Position numbers and translations under genes: made by a program
The notes under the pieces: generated by a model
Database searches by the model: none
Told to the model about the DNA's origin: nothing
The model's input: the letters and a program-made list of their open reading frames with translations, nothing else
Origin: Pseudodesulfovibrio portus
Lineage (GTDB): Bacteria; Desulfobacterota; Desulfovibrionia; Desulfovibrionales; Desulfovibrionaceae
DNA: 64,000 nucleotides
Direction of reading: 5' to 3'
Assembly: GCF_026000375.1 (NCBI RefSeq)
Contig: NZ_AP026708.1
Span: 2,702,001-2,766,000 of the forward strand
Part shown: piece after piece, positions 53,075 through 61,605 of the stretch
How positions within the stretch are numbered: position 1 is the first letter of the stretch
Layout: the number at the start of each line of letters is the position of its first letter

Positions 53075-54142
53075 TCAGGGGTTTCGGAATCGCGCCCGGG
53101 CACGGGCGGGCAGGTCGCCTAGGGGCAGGCGCACGGCCTGCTTCAGGACGCCGATGCCGGGGGCGAACAGGGCGTGGACGGCCACGGCGGCGGCCAGGGA
53201 CACCGCCAGGATATCCCATCCCAGGGGCTCTTCCATGGTCGTTTCAAAAATGGCGATGACCGTAAAGTGGATGAGGTAGAAGGGGTAGCTGACCTTGCCG
53301 ACGACCCGGTCCCAGGAAAAATCCCTGAATCGCCGGAAGACGAAGGGCAGGGAGAAAAGGGTGGCAAGGGGCAGCGCAAAGGGCGCCGCCTCCGGCGGGG
53401 CCTCGCCGACCATGGCGATGATTGTGACGAGGGCCGCGAAGATCAGGGAGTCGGACAGGGCCGGGGTCTCGGGCAGGGTCTTGTAGAACCTGTAGGCGAG
53501 GATTCCGCTGCCGAAGAGCCAGAACTCGATGGGGAAGAACCGCTTCAGGAACACGACGTCCAGGAAGCCGCCGGCCACGACCAGCACCTTGGCGCACAGG
53601 CTCAGGCCCACGAGCCAGGCCAGCGTCCGGGTCCTCATGACGACCAGCAGGGGAGCCAGGGCGTAGAAGACGGTCTCCAGGGACAGGGACCACGCCTGGA
53701 TGAGCGGGGCGCTGTGCCACAGCCCGGTCCGCCCGGCCTCGGTCAGGAAGTGGAGCCCGTTCTCGGGCGTTATGGCGAAGCTGAAGAGCAGCTCCTGGCC
53801 CACGGGCAGGATGGCGGTGGAGACCATGGACAGGAAGCCCGCCGGGTGGGCCAGGATGCTCTTCACATTGTCCAGGGTGGCCATGGGGTGGATGTCCAGG
53901 GTGACCAGCAGGGCCACGCTGACGGACATGGCAAAGGCGAAGATCGGGTACAGGGACAGGAACCGTCCCATGTAGAACGACCGTGCCGAGGAGTACGTCC
54001 CGTCCAGTATCAGGGCCATGTAGAAGCCCGAGATGGCGAAAAAGGCCAGGACCGCCTCGTGCCCGTCGACCACGGGCAGGTCCGTGAGCGGAAAATGCGA
54101 ATTGAAAACCGCAATGGCGAGCAGGAGGCGGACGATTCCCAT
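53075..54142 (-). CDS. Membrane acyltransferase (acyltransferase-3/OafA family)
   Basis: This 355-residue protein has about ten membrane helices. It has the N-terminal RLLLAIAVFNSHF helix, whose His is the family's catalytic residue, FFAISGFYMAL, and the Arg-rich FYMGRFLSLYPIF segment. A late GKVSYPFYLIHFTVI motif is also typical. Such enzymes transfer acyl groups to sugars or other acceptors at the membrane. It starts 2 bases after the RimK-like gene and so ends the seven-gene operon, but its functional link is unclear. Confidence 0.9.
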   Translation of the reverse strand: MGIVRLLLAIAVFNSHFPLTDLPVVDGHEAVLAFFAISGFYMALILDGTYSSARSFYMGRFLSLYPIFAFAMSVSVALLVTLDIHPMATLDNVKSILAHPAGFLSMVSTAILPVGQELLFSFAITPENGLHFLTEAGRTGLWHSAPLIQAWSLSLETVFYALAPLLVVMRTRTLAWLVGLSLCAKVLVVAGGFLDVVFLKRFFPIEFWLFGSGILAYRFYKTLPETPALSDSLIFAALVTIIAMVGEAPPEAAPFALPLATLFSLPFVFRRFRDFSWDRVVGKVSYPFYLIHFTVIAIFETTMEEPLGWDILAVSLAAAVAVHALFAPGIGVLKQAVRLPLGDLPARARARFRNP

Positions 54143-54144
54143 GG

Positions 54145-55050
54145 CTATCCCTTTCCCCGTGTCTTGGTTTTGCCCGGCTGGGCGTTCTTTTCGATGAAGT
54201 CGATGATCTTGCCGGCCAGGTCCTTGCCGGTGACCCCCTCGATGCCCTCCAGGCCGGGGGAGGAGTTGACCTCCATGACCACGGGCCCGTGGTGGGTGCG
54301 GAGCAGGTCCACGCCGCAGACGTTGAGCCCCATGATCTTGGCGGCCCGCACGGCGGTGGAGCGTTCCTCGGGGGTGATCTTGATGGTCGAGGCCGAACCG
54401 CCGCGATGGAGGTTGGACCTGAATTCCCCGGCCAGGGCCTTGCGCTGCATGGAGGCCACCACCTTGCCGCCTATGACCAGGCAGCGGATGTCGCGGCCCT
54501 TGGCCTCCGCGATGTATTCCTGGACCAGGATGTCGGCCTTGACGCCCTGGAACCCCTCGATGACGCTCTTGGCGGCCTGGTCGTTCTCGGCCAGGACCAC
54601 GCCGATGCCCTGGGTCCCTTCCAGGAGCTTGACCACCAGGGGCGCGCCGCCGACCATCTTGATCAGGTCGTCGGTGAACTTGGTGGAGTTGGCGAACCCG
54701 GTCACGGGCAGTCCGATGCCCCTGCGCGACAGCAGCTGCATGGAGCGCAGCTTGTCCCGTGAGCGGGTGATGGCCACGGACTCGTTGAGGCTGTATACGC
54801 CCATCATCTCGAACTGGCGGACGACGGCGGTGCCGTAAAAGGTGATGGATGAGCCGATGCGCGGGACGATGGCGTCGATGTCGGAGAGGTCTTCCCCCTT
54901 GTAGTGGATTGTAGGGTTGTGTGAAGCTATATTCATGTAGCAGCGCAGCGGGTTGATGACGCGCACGTCGTGACCGGCCTTGATGCCTGCCTCGACCAGG
55001 GCGTTGGTGGAGTAGAGGGTCCGCTTGCGCGAGAGAATGGCGATTTTCAT
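54145..55050 (-). CDS. rimK: RimK-family ATP-grasp amino-acid ligase
   Basis: This 301-residue ATP-grasp enzyme forms peptide bonds, classically adding glutamates to ribosomal protein S6. Features are N-terminal [26 protein letters not shown], the ATP-binding [28 protein letters not shown], and the metal-binding [14 protein letters not shown]. The start at 55050 overlaps the stop of the RimB-like gene (ATGA). The true acceptor here could be S6 or another protein. Confidence 0.94.
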   Translation of the reverse strand: MKIAILSRKRTLYSTNALVEAGIKAGHDVRVINPLRCYMNIASHNPTIHYKGEDLSDIDAIVPRIGSSITFYGTAVVRQFEMMGVYSLNESVAITRSRDKLRSMQLLSRRGIGLPVTGFANSTKFTDDLIKMVGGAPLVVKLLEGTQGIGVVLAENDQAAKSVIEGFQGVKADILVQEYIAEAKGRDIRCLVIGGKVVASMQRKALAGEFRSNLHRGGSASTIKITPEERSTAVRAAKIMGLNVCGVDLLRTHHGPVVMEVNSSPGLEGIEGVTGKDLAGKIIDFIEKNAQPGKTKTRGKG

Positions 55051-55532
55051 TTTTCTTGTATGTTCCGATAGAGTTTGTTGGGGGCCATCTTCCCGGCCCG
55101 GTATGATTGTTGCGGATCGACGATGAGCCGATCTCTCATGGCCGAGCGCCCCAGGAGCATCCGGAACTTCATTTCGTCCCGGTTGGTCAGGGTCAGCTCG
55201 ATCTCCCACTGGTTGCCCGCCAGAGCCAGGGTGGTGGCGATGACGTATCTGTTCTGGATGTGTCCGCCCGAGTTCTTCACCTTCCGTTTCTCGATCAGCC
55301 TGGCCTCGCAGGGAATCGAAACGTCGTGCCGCCCCTGGATGGGGTGGATGGCGAAGCGGACGAACCGCTCCCCGGCCGTTTCAAAGGGCTCGATGTCGAA
55401 GGCGTGGATGGCCGATGTGGCCGCCCCCGTGTCCACTTTTGCCTTTATCCCGGGAACGTGAAAATCGGGCAGCGAAACCCATTCCCGCCACCCGATGATC
55501 ATTTTTGGTTGTCTTATCAGTTTGTTGGCCAT
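55047..55532 (-). CDS. rimB: RimB-like retropepsin-fold protease (DUF785 family)
   Basis: This 161-residue protein has the aspartic-protease-like motif [13 protein letters not shown] with Asp34, and a second hydrophobic-Gly element MLLGRSAM. The family (putative ATP-dependent zinc protease) is tied to RimK in many genomes, and RimB modulates RimK activity in Pseudomonas. The gene overlaps rimK and follows the SET gene by 7 bases. Confidence 0.9.
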   Translation of the reverse strand: MANKLIRQPKMIIGWREWVSLPDFHVPGIKAKVDTGAATSAIHAFDIEPFETAGERFVRFAIHPIQGRHDVSIPCEARLIEKRKVKNSGGHIQNRYVIATTLALAGNQWEIELTLTNRDEMKFRMLLGRSAMRDRLIVDPQQSYRAGKMAPNKLYRNIQEK

Positions 55533-55539
55533 TCAGGTC

Positions 55540-56175
55540 CTAGGGTTGGAGGCGCATGCTGTCCGGTGTCTTCTCCGGCGAGGGGTGGCCCTTGCGGTAT
55601 TGCAGGGCAAGCACCGAGGTGTACGGCTCCTCCCCGCAGAGGTAGGCCCGGATCTGTTTCCTGGTGACGTCGTCCATGTACTTCATGAGCGGCTGGTGCA
55701 CGTCCGTGAGCTTGGCCAGGGCGGGGATGATCTTTTCGTCCCAGTCGTGGTGGCACCGCTCGAAGTCGTCCGGCCGCAGGGTCTTGCGGCAGCAGACGCA
55801 ATTGCAGGCCACGGGGATTTCCTCTTCGAGATTGAACAGGCCGTAGTCGTCGCTGATTTCCTCGCCCTTCCAGATATTGCGGATGGCGATCTCGAAACCG
55901 TAGCCCGTGGAGATGGTGTTGCAGTCGCACCGGTGGTTGACGTACTTGGCGTGGTCCCAGCTCAGGATGCGGATGCCGTTTTCGTCGGTGTAGGAGTACT
56001 TGCTGACCAGGTCCTTGTGGTGATCGTCGAGGCGGCTGTATGCCGCTTCGGTCATTTCGATCTCCAGCCTGTCCTTGACGTATACGATGGTCCCCAGCGG
56101 GATGTCCGCCGTGGCGAAAACGCCGTAGCCCATGGTCGGATTGACGAAGCGCACTTCGGTGTTCGGATGTATCAT
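55540..56175 (-). CDS. SET-domain protein (putative protein lysine methyltransferase)
   Basis: This 211-residue protein has the SET motifs in order: GYGVFATADIPLGT (SAM-binding loop), YVNHRCDCNT (NH-containing motif, residues 78-86) and GEEISDDYGLF (catalytic Tyr111). The post-SET-like Cys cluster C124, C126, C128, C129 with C83/C85 could bind zinc. The C-terminal 80 residues are extra. It lies between RimB/RimK and the GNAT gene, so its substrate may be the same protein that RimK modifies. This is inference. Confidence 0.9.
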   Translation of the reverse strand: MIHPNTEVRFVNPTMGYGVFATADIPLGTIVYVKDRLEIEMTEAAYSRLDDHHKDLVSKYSYTDENGIRILSWDHAKYVNHRCDCNTISTGYGFEIAIRNIWKGEEISDDYGLFNLEEEIPVACNCVCCRKTLRPDDFERCHHDWDEKIIPALAKLTDVHQPLMKYMDDVTRKQIRAYLCGEEPYTSVLALQYRKGHPSPEKTPDSMRLQP

Positions 56176-56227
56176 CGGTGTCTCGCGGAAAACCGGTCGC
56201 AGGGGCCGGGCTGAGTGTTGCCGGTCC

Positions 56228-56500
56228 CTACCAGGCGTCGTCGTCTACGTAGTCCAGTTCGTCTTCAAGCATGTAATTGCGGACCTTGATCCGGAATTCG
56301 TCGTCTTGTTCCGTGACCACGCCTTCAATGGTCACCCACCTGTCGATGTAGTCCAGGAGGACCTCGCCGTCCTCGTCGTTCTCCACAAAGAATTCCTCTT
56401 CGCCGTCCACGAGCAGGACCAGGCTGGACACGGACTCGTCCTTCCATTCCGCCGGCAGTATCTGCCCATACAGGGAATCTTCGTAAACATCCTGGATCAT
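56228..56500 (-). CDS. Small acidic protein, paralogue of 57117-57380
   Basis: This 90-residue, very acidic protein (runs such as LEDELDYVDDDAW) follows TTGGAGGAACC. Its pattern LYGQILPAEW...DGEEEFFVEN...VTIEGVV matches LRGVIVPSQW...PGEREVRVAN...VELTGTV in the protein at 57117-57380, suggesting a shared small beta-barrel (OB-like) fold. It lies 13 bases after the GNAT gene. Function unknown. Confidence 0.75.
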   Translation of the reverse strand: MIQDVYEDSLYGQILPAEWKDESVSSLVLLVDGEEEFFVENDEDGEVLLDYIDRWVTIEGVVTEQDDEFRIKVRNYMLEDELDYVDDDAW

Positions 56501-56513
56501 GGTTCCTCCAAGG

Positions 56514-57071
56514 CTATTGATAATGTTGATCGGATTCGTCGGGCATGACGTCCAGTCGATAAACAGTATCTCCCTCTATGGGGATGAATTGTTTGTGAAA
56601 GCGGTGTTCACATTCAAAACCGGAGGCCTCGTAGAAACTGCGTGCCGCCTCAAAGGCCTCCCGGGCTCCGGTCTCCAGAAAGATCCTCTTGCCCATGATT
56701 TCGGCCACCCTGCGGCACATCTCGGAGACCAGGCCGGAGCCGATGCCGAGACGTCGGTATTCCGGATCGACCGCTATGCCGTACAGTTCGTAGTTGTCCG
56801 GCCAGTGCGGTATGGGGCCGAAGCAGAGGAAACCGACGATCCGGTCGTCCGTGTCGACGTTGGCCCTGGCCAAAAGGAACACGTGCGCTTCATTGCCGTC
56901 GCCATAGGCGCTGTCCCAGGCCATGTCCTCGGTGGACAGCAGGGCGTCCGCCGAAAACAGGCCGCTCGAGCCCGCCAGTTCCAGCAGGGTTTCAACGTCG
57001 GCGGGCGTGACGCCCGAAATGATCCGGACTTCACATACTTTCGGGGGAGCGGTGGTTTCCTGGTTGCTCAT
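56514..57071 (-). CDS. GNAT-family N-acetyltransferase
   Basis: This 185-residue acetyltransferase has the acetyl-CoA loop VDPEYRRLGIGSGLV (R/Q-x-x-G-x-G/A), then IFLETGAREAFEAARSFYEASGF as the usual late strand and helix. It resembles RimI/Ard1-like enzymes acting on amino groups. It sits between two paralogous small proteins in the RimK operon. The acceptor is unknown; a protein or peptide amine is likely from context. Confidence 0.92.
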   Translation of the reverse strand: MSNQETTAPPKVCEVRIISGVTPADVETLLELAGSSGLFSADALLSTEDMAWDSAYGDGNEAHVFLLARANVDTDDRIVGFLCFGPIPHWPDNYELYGIAVDPEYRRLGIGSGLVSEMCRRVAEIMGKRIFLETGAREAFEAARSFYEASGFECEHRFHKQFIPIEGDTVYRLDVMPDESDQHYQ

Positions 57072-57116
57072 GGTCTTGTTCTTTCAGGCAGCGCGTGCGG
57101 TCGCGAAGGGGGCCGC

Positions 57117-57380
57117 TTATTCGCACAGGCTCTGGATGCGGTCAATGTGGATGGTCTCCGCGATTCCGTCCTTTCGGACGGTTCCCGTCAACTCGACCTC
57201 GGTCCGTTCAAGAAGGTGCAGCATGGGGAACGCCTCCAGATTGGCCACACGCACTTCCCGCTCGCCGGGACAGGCGATCAGCATCCCGGTCACCCGGAAC
57301 TCGTTGTCCCACTGGGACGGGACGATCACTCCGCGGAGGGTCTCCCTGGATGGTGGCGTGGTGTTGGACTGGCGTTTCAT
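57117..57380 (-). CDS. Small OB-like protein, first gene of the RimK operon
   Basis: This 87-residue protein follows GGGGATACATC and precedes the GNAT gene by 45 bases. Alternating hydrophobic strands (RGVIVPSQW, VTGMLIA, EVELTGTVRK, ETIHIDRI) suggest a small beta-barrel. It is related to the acidic protein at 56228-56500 but lacks the acidic tail. Function unknown. Confidence 0.75.
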   Translation of the reverse strand: MKRQSNTTPPSRETLRGVIVPSQWDNEFRVTGMLIACPGEREVRVANLEAFPMLHLLERTEVELTGTVRKDGIAETIHIDRIQSLCE

Positions 57381-57482
57381 GATGTATCCCCGTTCTTGGT
57401 CAACCTTCCATTGAGCATAGCCCGTGCCATACGGGTAACTGGCCGGGATAAAATAATATTTTTGTTCAGCGGCGTGAATTAT

Positions 57483-57499
57483 AGGAACTGACGGTTCCT
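57483..57499. promoter_or_regulatory. Operator copy 1 (AGGAAC-N5-GTTCCT) before the RimK operon
   Basis: This perfect 6-5-6 palindrome is about 100 bases upstream of the first gene. On the minus strand TATAAT overlaps its end (57478-57483), so the repeat occupies the -10/-35 spacer of a likely promoter. The flank CGAAAAAAG on the other side is shared with copy 3. Confidence 0.7.
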
Positions 57500-57608
57500 T
57501 TTTTCGATCTGGAGGAGAGAGATTGATGGGTGAAACCTGAGTGATTCACCTGTGTGGTTGGGATGGCTTAGAATTAAAATCAGCTAAATCATGATGTTGT
57601 CTAACGAT

Positions 57609-57625
57609 AGGAATTAATAGTTCCT
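57609..57625. promoter_or_regulatory. Operator copy 2 (AGGAAT-N5-GTTCCT)
   Basis: This copy has the same 6-5-6 layout as copy 1 with one arm base changed. It lies 32 bases (centre to centre) from copy 3 and 126 from copy 1. Confidence 0.6.
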
Positions 57626-57640
57626 TGTCCGTGTCAATAT

Positions 57641-57657
57641 AAGAACTAGCGGTTCTT
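57641..57657. promoter_or_regulatory. Operator copy 3 (AAGAAC-N5-GTTCTT)
   Basis: This perfect 6-5-6 palindrome overlaps the stop codon of the sigma-54 activator gene at 57646. On the minus strand it is preceded by CGAAAAAAG and followed by TATATT, as copy 1 is followed by TATAAT. The flanking match suggests duplication of a whole promoter-operator unit. Confidence 0.6.
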
Positions 57658-59043
57658 TTTTCGGAAGGATCGCCTTTCCAGGCCGTGGCGATTCATGAGT
57701 TTATTCAACTGCCGGGTGGTGATCCCGGCCCGGCGGGCGGTCTCGCGGATCACGCCGCCGCATTGCTCGAGGAGGCTGGCGAGGTACTGTCTTTCGAACC
57801 GGTCCACCGTGATCTGGCGGGCCTCCTTGAGGGGCAGGCTCGTCTTGACCGGGGAGGTGACCACGTCGCCCTGGGAGTCGAGCAGGTCCGGGGGGAAGCT
57901 GTCCGCCATGAGTATGTCGCCGGTTTCCAGGATGCAGGCGCGCTCGATGACGTTTTCCAGCTCGCGGACGTTGCCCGGCCATTCGTAATCGAACAGGGTG
58001 TCCAGGACCTGGGGGTGGATGCCCTTGATTTCCGTGTTGAGCAGCCCGTTGAACTGCTTGATGAACACCTCGCACAGCCGGGGCAGGTCCTCCTGCCGCT
58101 CGCGCAGGGAGGGGATGCGCACGGGGAACACGTTCAGCCTGTAGAAGAGGTCCTTGCGGAACTTCCCTTCCTCGCAGAGCTGGCCCATGTCCTCGTTGGT
58201 GGCGGCGATGATGCGCACGTCCACCGGGATGTCGCTCTCCCCGCCGACACGCTGTATCACCCGCTCCTGGAGGGTGTGGAGGAGCTTGACCTGGACCGAC
58301 TGGCTGACCGTGCCGATCTCGTCCAGGAAGATGGTGCCCCCGTGGGCCAGTTCGAACTTGCCCAGCTTGCGCCGGACGGCCCCGGTGAACGCGCCCCGTT
58401 CGTGGCCGAAGAGTTCGCTCTCCACCAGGGTGTCGGGGATGGCCCCGCAGTGCACGGAGATGAACGGCATGTCCCGGCGGTTGGAGTGGGCATGGGTGAG
58501 CTTGGCGATGAGGGACTTGCCGGTGCCTGTCTCGCCGGTCAGCAGGACCGTGGTCCGGGTTCCGGCCACCTGGCGGATCTTGACGAACACGTCCCGCATG
58601 GCCTTGCTGCGGGTGTCCACGTATTCCAGCGAGTCCTCGCTCCAGAACTGTCCGCGCAGGTAGTCGAGCTCGGAGTGGAGCACGTCCGACTCCCGCACCT
58701 TGTCCACGATCAGGCCGAGTTCCTCTTTTTCGATGGGATGGGTGAGGTAGTCGAAGGCCCCGGCCTTGACCGCGTCCACCGCGAGCTTGGTCTGCTCCTC
58801 GTCGGCCATGACCACGATGGCCGCGGACGGGTAGCTGGCCCACAGCTTGTCCAGGGCCTTGTTGATGGACTTGTTTCGCCCGAGCAGGGATTCCACGTCC
58901 ACGAAGAGGGTGTCGATCTCCTTGTCGCTGCCGGACTCGGCAGGGGCGGGCAGGGTCTGGGTCAGGACTTCCTCCTGGCCGAGCAGTTCGCTGATGGCCT
59001 CCGACCGGCCTCCGTCGCGCGTGATGACAAGCATTTTTCTCAT
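57646..59043 (-). CDS. Sigma-54-dependent activator with degenerate receiver
   Basis: This 465-residue protein has a receiver-like N-terminal domain at 1-120, an AAA+ domain at about 135-370 (Walker A GETGTGKS, GAFTGA, Walker B FLDEIGT) and a Fis-type HTH at about 415-455. The receiver keeps Asp49 in LFVDVES but the acidic pair is mostly lost (VITRDGG), and the conserved Lys is His in YLTHPIE, so control by phosphorylation is doubtful. The start at 59043 opens the receiver fold; the frame runs on to 59163. It follows metF and lies upstream of the RimK operon, but three operators lie between. Confidence 0.92.
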   Translation of the reverse strand: MRKMLVITRDGGRSEAISELLGQEEVLTQTLPAPAESGSDKEIDTLFVDVESLLGRNKSINKALDKLWASYPSAAIVVMADEEQTKLAVDAVKAGAFDYLTHPIEKEELGLIVDKVRESDVLHSELDYLRGQFWSEDSLEYVDTRSKAMRDVFVKIRQVAGTRTTVLLTGETGTGKSLIAKLTHAHSNRRDMPFISVHCGAIPDTLVESELFGHERGAFTGAVRRKLGKFELAHGGTIFLDEIGTVSQSVQVKLLHTLQERVIQRVGGESDIPVDVRIIAATNEDMGQLCEEGKFRKDLFYRLNVFPVRIPSLRERQEDLPRLCEVFIKQFNGLLNTEIKGIHPQVLDTLFDYEWPGNVRELENVIERACILETGDILMADSFPPDLLDSQGDVVTSPVKTSLPLKEARQITVDRFERQYLASLLEQCGGVIRETARRAGITTRQLNKLMNRHGLERRSFRKKNR

Positions 59044-59159
59044 GGCGTCATTTCTCCCCGGAGGCATGCTACTGCGATGCGGATGATGAGACAACGGAAA
59101 TCTCCCTCCTCTCGGCTCACGCCGCAGGGCGTCCCAGGTATCGCCGCATTGTCCGCCGA

Positions 59160-60035
59160 TCACCCGTCCAGGTCCGGAAGGTCCGTCAGGATGTCCAGGC
59201 AGATGTCCGCGTTATTCAGGGTGTACAGATGAATGCCCGGCGCTCCCATGGCCAGCAATTCCCTGATCTGTTGCCGCGCGATTTCGATTCCCTTGCGCCG
59301 CACGGCCTCATCGCCGCCGGCGTCATGCGCTGTCTGCAGTTCAAGGTACTGCTTGAGCGGGATGTTGGCCCCGCACAGGGCGAGGATGCGGTTCAGCGAC
59401 TGCATGCTCAGCACGGGAAGCACCCCCGGCACGATGGGGTTGGTTATGCCCCGGGAGCGCAACCGGCGGACGAGGTCCTTGTAGCGGCGCACGTCGAAGA
59501 ATAGCTGGGTGACGGCATAGTCCGCCCCGGCATTGAACTTGTGGCATGTCCATCTGAGGTCGTCGTCGATGGTGGGGGATTCCGGGTGGGCGTCCGGGTA
59601 GCAGGCGGCGGCCACCCCCATTTCAGGCCATCCCTGCTTGACGAATTCCACCAGGTCCGAGGCATGGGCGAAGTCCTTCAAGGCTTCATCCCGGTCCGTG
59701 CCCGGCAGGTCTCCGCGCAGGGCCAGGATGTCCTTGATGCCCGCCTCCAGGAGTTTGTCCAGGTATTCGGAAATGCCGTCCCTTTTCGCTCCCACGCAGG
59801 TCAGGTGTGACATGGTCGCCAGCCCGAATTGCCGGTTCACCTCGGATGCGATTTCCAGCGTGTTGTCCTGGAACGACCCGCCCGCGCCATACGTAACCGA
59901 GACGAACAGGGGGTCAAGGCCGGCCAGCCTGCTGACCTGGTCGAAAAAACGGGGCCAGGCGTCCTTTTCCTTTGGCGGGAAGAATTCAAGGGACAGGAAA
60001 CGGTCGGTGTTCGAGATGCGGTCGGCGATGTTCAT
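59160..60035 (-). CDS. metF: 5,10-methylenetetrahydrofolate reductase
   Basis: This 291-residue flavoenzyme reduces methylene-THF to methyl-THF for methionine synthesis; in sulfate reducers it can also serve C1 or acetyl-CoA metabolism. Key segments are LEFFPPKEKDAW (catalytic Glu), VSVTYGAGGS, ALRGDLPG and the FAD/substrate segment QLFFDVRRY. Length and motif order fit MetF. A palindrome at 60187-60208 lies in its upstream region. Confidence 0.95.
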   Translation of the reverse strand: MNIADRISNTDRFLSLEFFPPKEKDAWPRFFDQVSRLAGLDPLFVSVTYGAGGSFQDNTLEIASEVNRQFGLATMSHLTCVGAKRDGISEYLDKLLEAGIKDILALRGDLPGTDRDEALKDFAHASDLVEFVKQGWPEMGVAAACYPDAHPESPTIDDDLRWTCHKFNAGADYAVTQLFFDVRRYKDLVRRLRSRGITNPIVPGVLPVLSMQSLNRILALCGANIPLKQYLELQTAHDAGGDEAVRRKGIEIARQQIRELLAMGAPGIHLYTLNNADICLDILTDLPDLDG

Positions 60036-60186
60036 GGTATATCCTTATTGTATCCTTGTGGTTGTACGGGCCTGGTTCCAAGGTGTTGAATCCCTTCCCG
60101 AAAAGGTGGTCATCAACGGGTGCGTGCCGGATACGGCGGCGCGTCCGCAGCGGCTTTTCACCGCTTTCCGTTTCTTGCTATATTCC

Positions 60187-60208
60187 TATATCAAGATTTA
60201 TTGATATA
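60187..60208. promoter_or_regulatory. Palindrome between metF and the PAS-LuxR gene (TATATCAA-N6-TTGATATA)
   Basis: Perfect 8-bp arms with spacer GATTTA lie 152 bases from the metF start and 153 from the PAS-LuxR start. The shape is that of an ArsR-type operator. SahR, a SAH-responsive ArsR-family regulator of methionine genes in Desulfovibrio, is a candidate, but I recall its motif only roughly. The rest of this 325-base gap holds no gene. Confidence 0.55.
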
Positions 60209-60360
60209 TGAAGACGCCAAAAATGGCAACCGTGTTGTCTGGGCGGCCCGACCCGAGGGGGTGTGCGCCTTGATGGCGTTTCTGGTTTGTCCGAATGACT
60301 CCCCTTGCCGCCGTGTTTCGGAACGCGCCCGACGGTTTTATCAAAAGCCTGGAGGTTTTC

Positions 60361-61605
60361 ATGTCTTCTGCCGCGTGTTACCCAGGGGCAATGGACGACA
60401 CGCAACAATTGATGACGGCCTTCAGTGACCCCGGGGATGTGATAGAGGCCTGGGACGACGTCATCCTCTTTGTCGACGGTCGGGGCGTGGTGGTGGAGTC
60501 AAACGACGTACGGCTCAGCTACCTGCCCGAAATGCCGAGAGAAGGGGGGGTGTTCTGGGAATCCCTTGCGCTGGAAACCAATTCCCTTGAAACGACGCTC
60601 AAGCGGTTTCCGCCTTTGCAGATACACGAAATATCCTGCTGTGACGGGCGCAGTTTCCTGCTCCGGATAATCCCCGTGTCCGCCATGCTCTGCCCGCAAG
60701 GGGGGTATGTCGTCATCGCCACCGACAACAGGCCCATGGAGGCCTTGTACGAAAACTACGAGGAACGGCTGGAGGACAATATCTCCGCCTGGTCCGACTC
60801 CATTACCCTGTTCAACGCATTTTTCGACACCGTCCTGGACGCGACCTTTCTCATAGACGAGCACGGCGCCATCATAGCCGCCAACACCGCGGCGCAGACG
60901 CAACACGCCAAGCCGGAACAGGGCTTGACCGGCGAACACTGCAAACGGCTCCTGGGCAAGCGGTTTCACCCGGCCATCCTGAATGCCATGCATTCCCTTG
61001 AGGCCAAGGACCAGTGGACGGAAAACGTGGTCGCCATCGACGGGAACGGGGAGGGGTTCCCGGCCGAGATCACCCTGCGCAAGATCCTCTTCAACGACTA
61101 TGCCCTGTTTCAACTCATCCTTCACGACCTGACCGCCCATGTCGAACTCAAAGAGGACCTGCAGGAGAAACGGGCCGAAGTGAAGGAAAAGGAAATCGCG
61201 CTGAAACAGGTCCTCAAAACCGTGGAAGAGAACCGCAAGGAGATGCGTGATCAGCTGACCAGCCAGGTCAGGAAGCAGATGTTCCCGGCCCTGGAACGCA
61301 TTACGTCGTCGGACACGCCCGAGGTCCGCGAGGGGTACAGGAATCTCATCGAAGACCAGCTTGTGGAGATGGTCGGCGACGCTTCCGGCGAATTCGATTC
61401 CGACCTCCTGCGCCTTTCCCCGCGCGAAATGGAGGTCTGCCAGCTCATCCAGCTCGGGCGGAGCGGCAAGGAAGTTGCCGAGTTGCTCAACATGTCCTTT
61501 GAAACCGTCCAGACCCATCGGAAAAACATCCGCAAAAAGTTGGGCCTTCGGGGTCAAAAAACCTCTCTTTTCACCTACCTGCGGCAAAAACACTCCCTCG
61601 CCTAG
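60361..61605 (+). CDS. PAS-domain LuxR-type transcriptional regulator
   Basis: This 414-residue regulator has two PAS-like regions (about 20-130 and 150-265), a coiled coil at about 270-310 (VELKEDLQEKRAEVKEKE) and a C-terminal LuxR HTH at about 345-405 (LSPREMEVCQLIQLGRSGKEVAELLNMSFETVQTHRKNI). The ATG at 60361 follows GGAGG by 5 bases. There is no receiver or membrane segment, so it should sense a cytoplasmic ligand. It lies just ahead of a palindrome and an amino-acid ABC operon on the same strand. Confidence 0.92.
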   Translation: MSSAACYPGAMDDTQQLMTAFSDPGDVIEAWDDVILFVDGRGVVVESNDVRLSYLPEMPREGGVFWESLALETNSLETTLKRFPPLQIHEISCCDGRSFLLRIIPVSAMLCPQGGYVVIATDNRPMEALYENYEERLEDNISAWSDSITLFNAFFDTVLDATFLIDEHGAIIAANTAAQTQHAKPEQGLTGEHCKRLLGKRFHPAILNAMHSLEAKDQWTENVVAIDGNGEGFPAEITLRKILFNDYALFQLILHDLTAHVELKEDLQEKRAEVKEKEIALKQVLKTVEENRKEMRDQLTSQVRKQMFPALERITSSDTPEVREGYRNLIEDQLVEMVGDASGEFDSDLLRLSPREMEVCQLIQLGRSGKEVAELLNMSFETVQTHRKNIRKKLGLRGQKTSLFTYLRQKHSLA

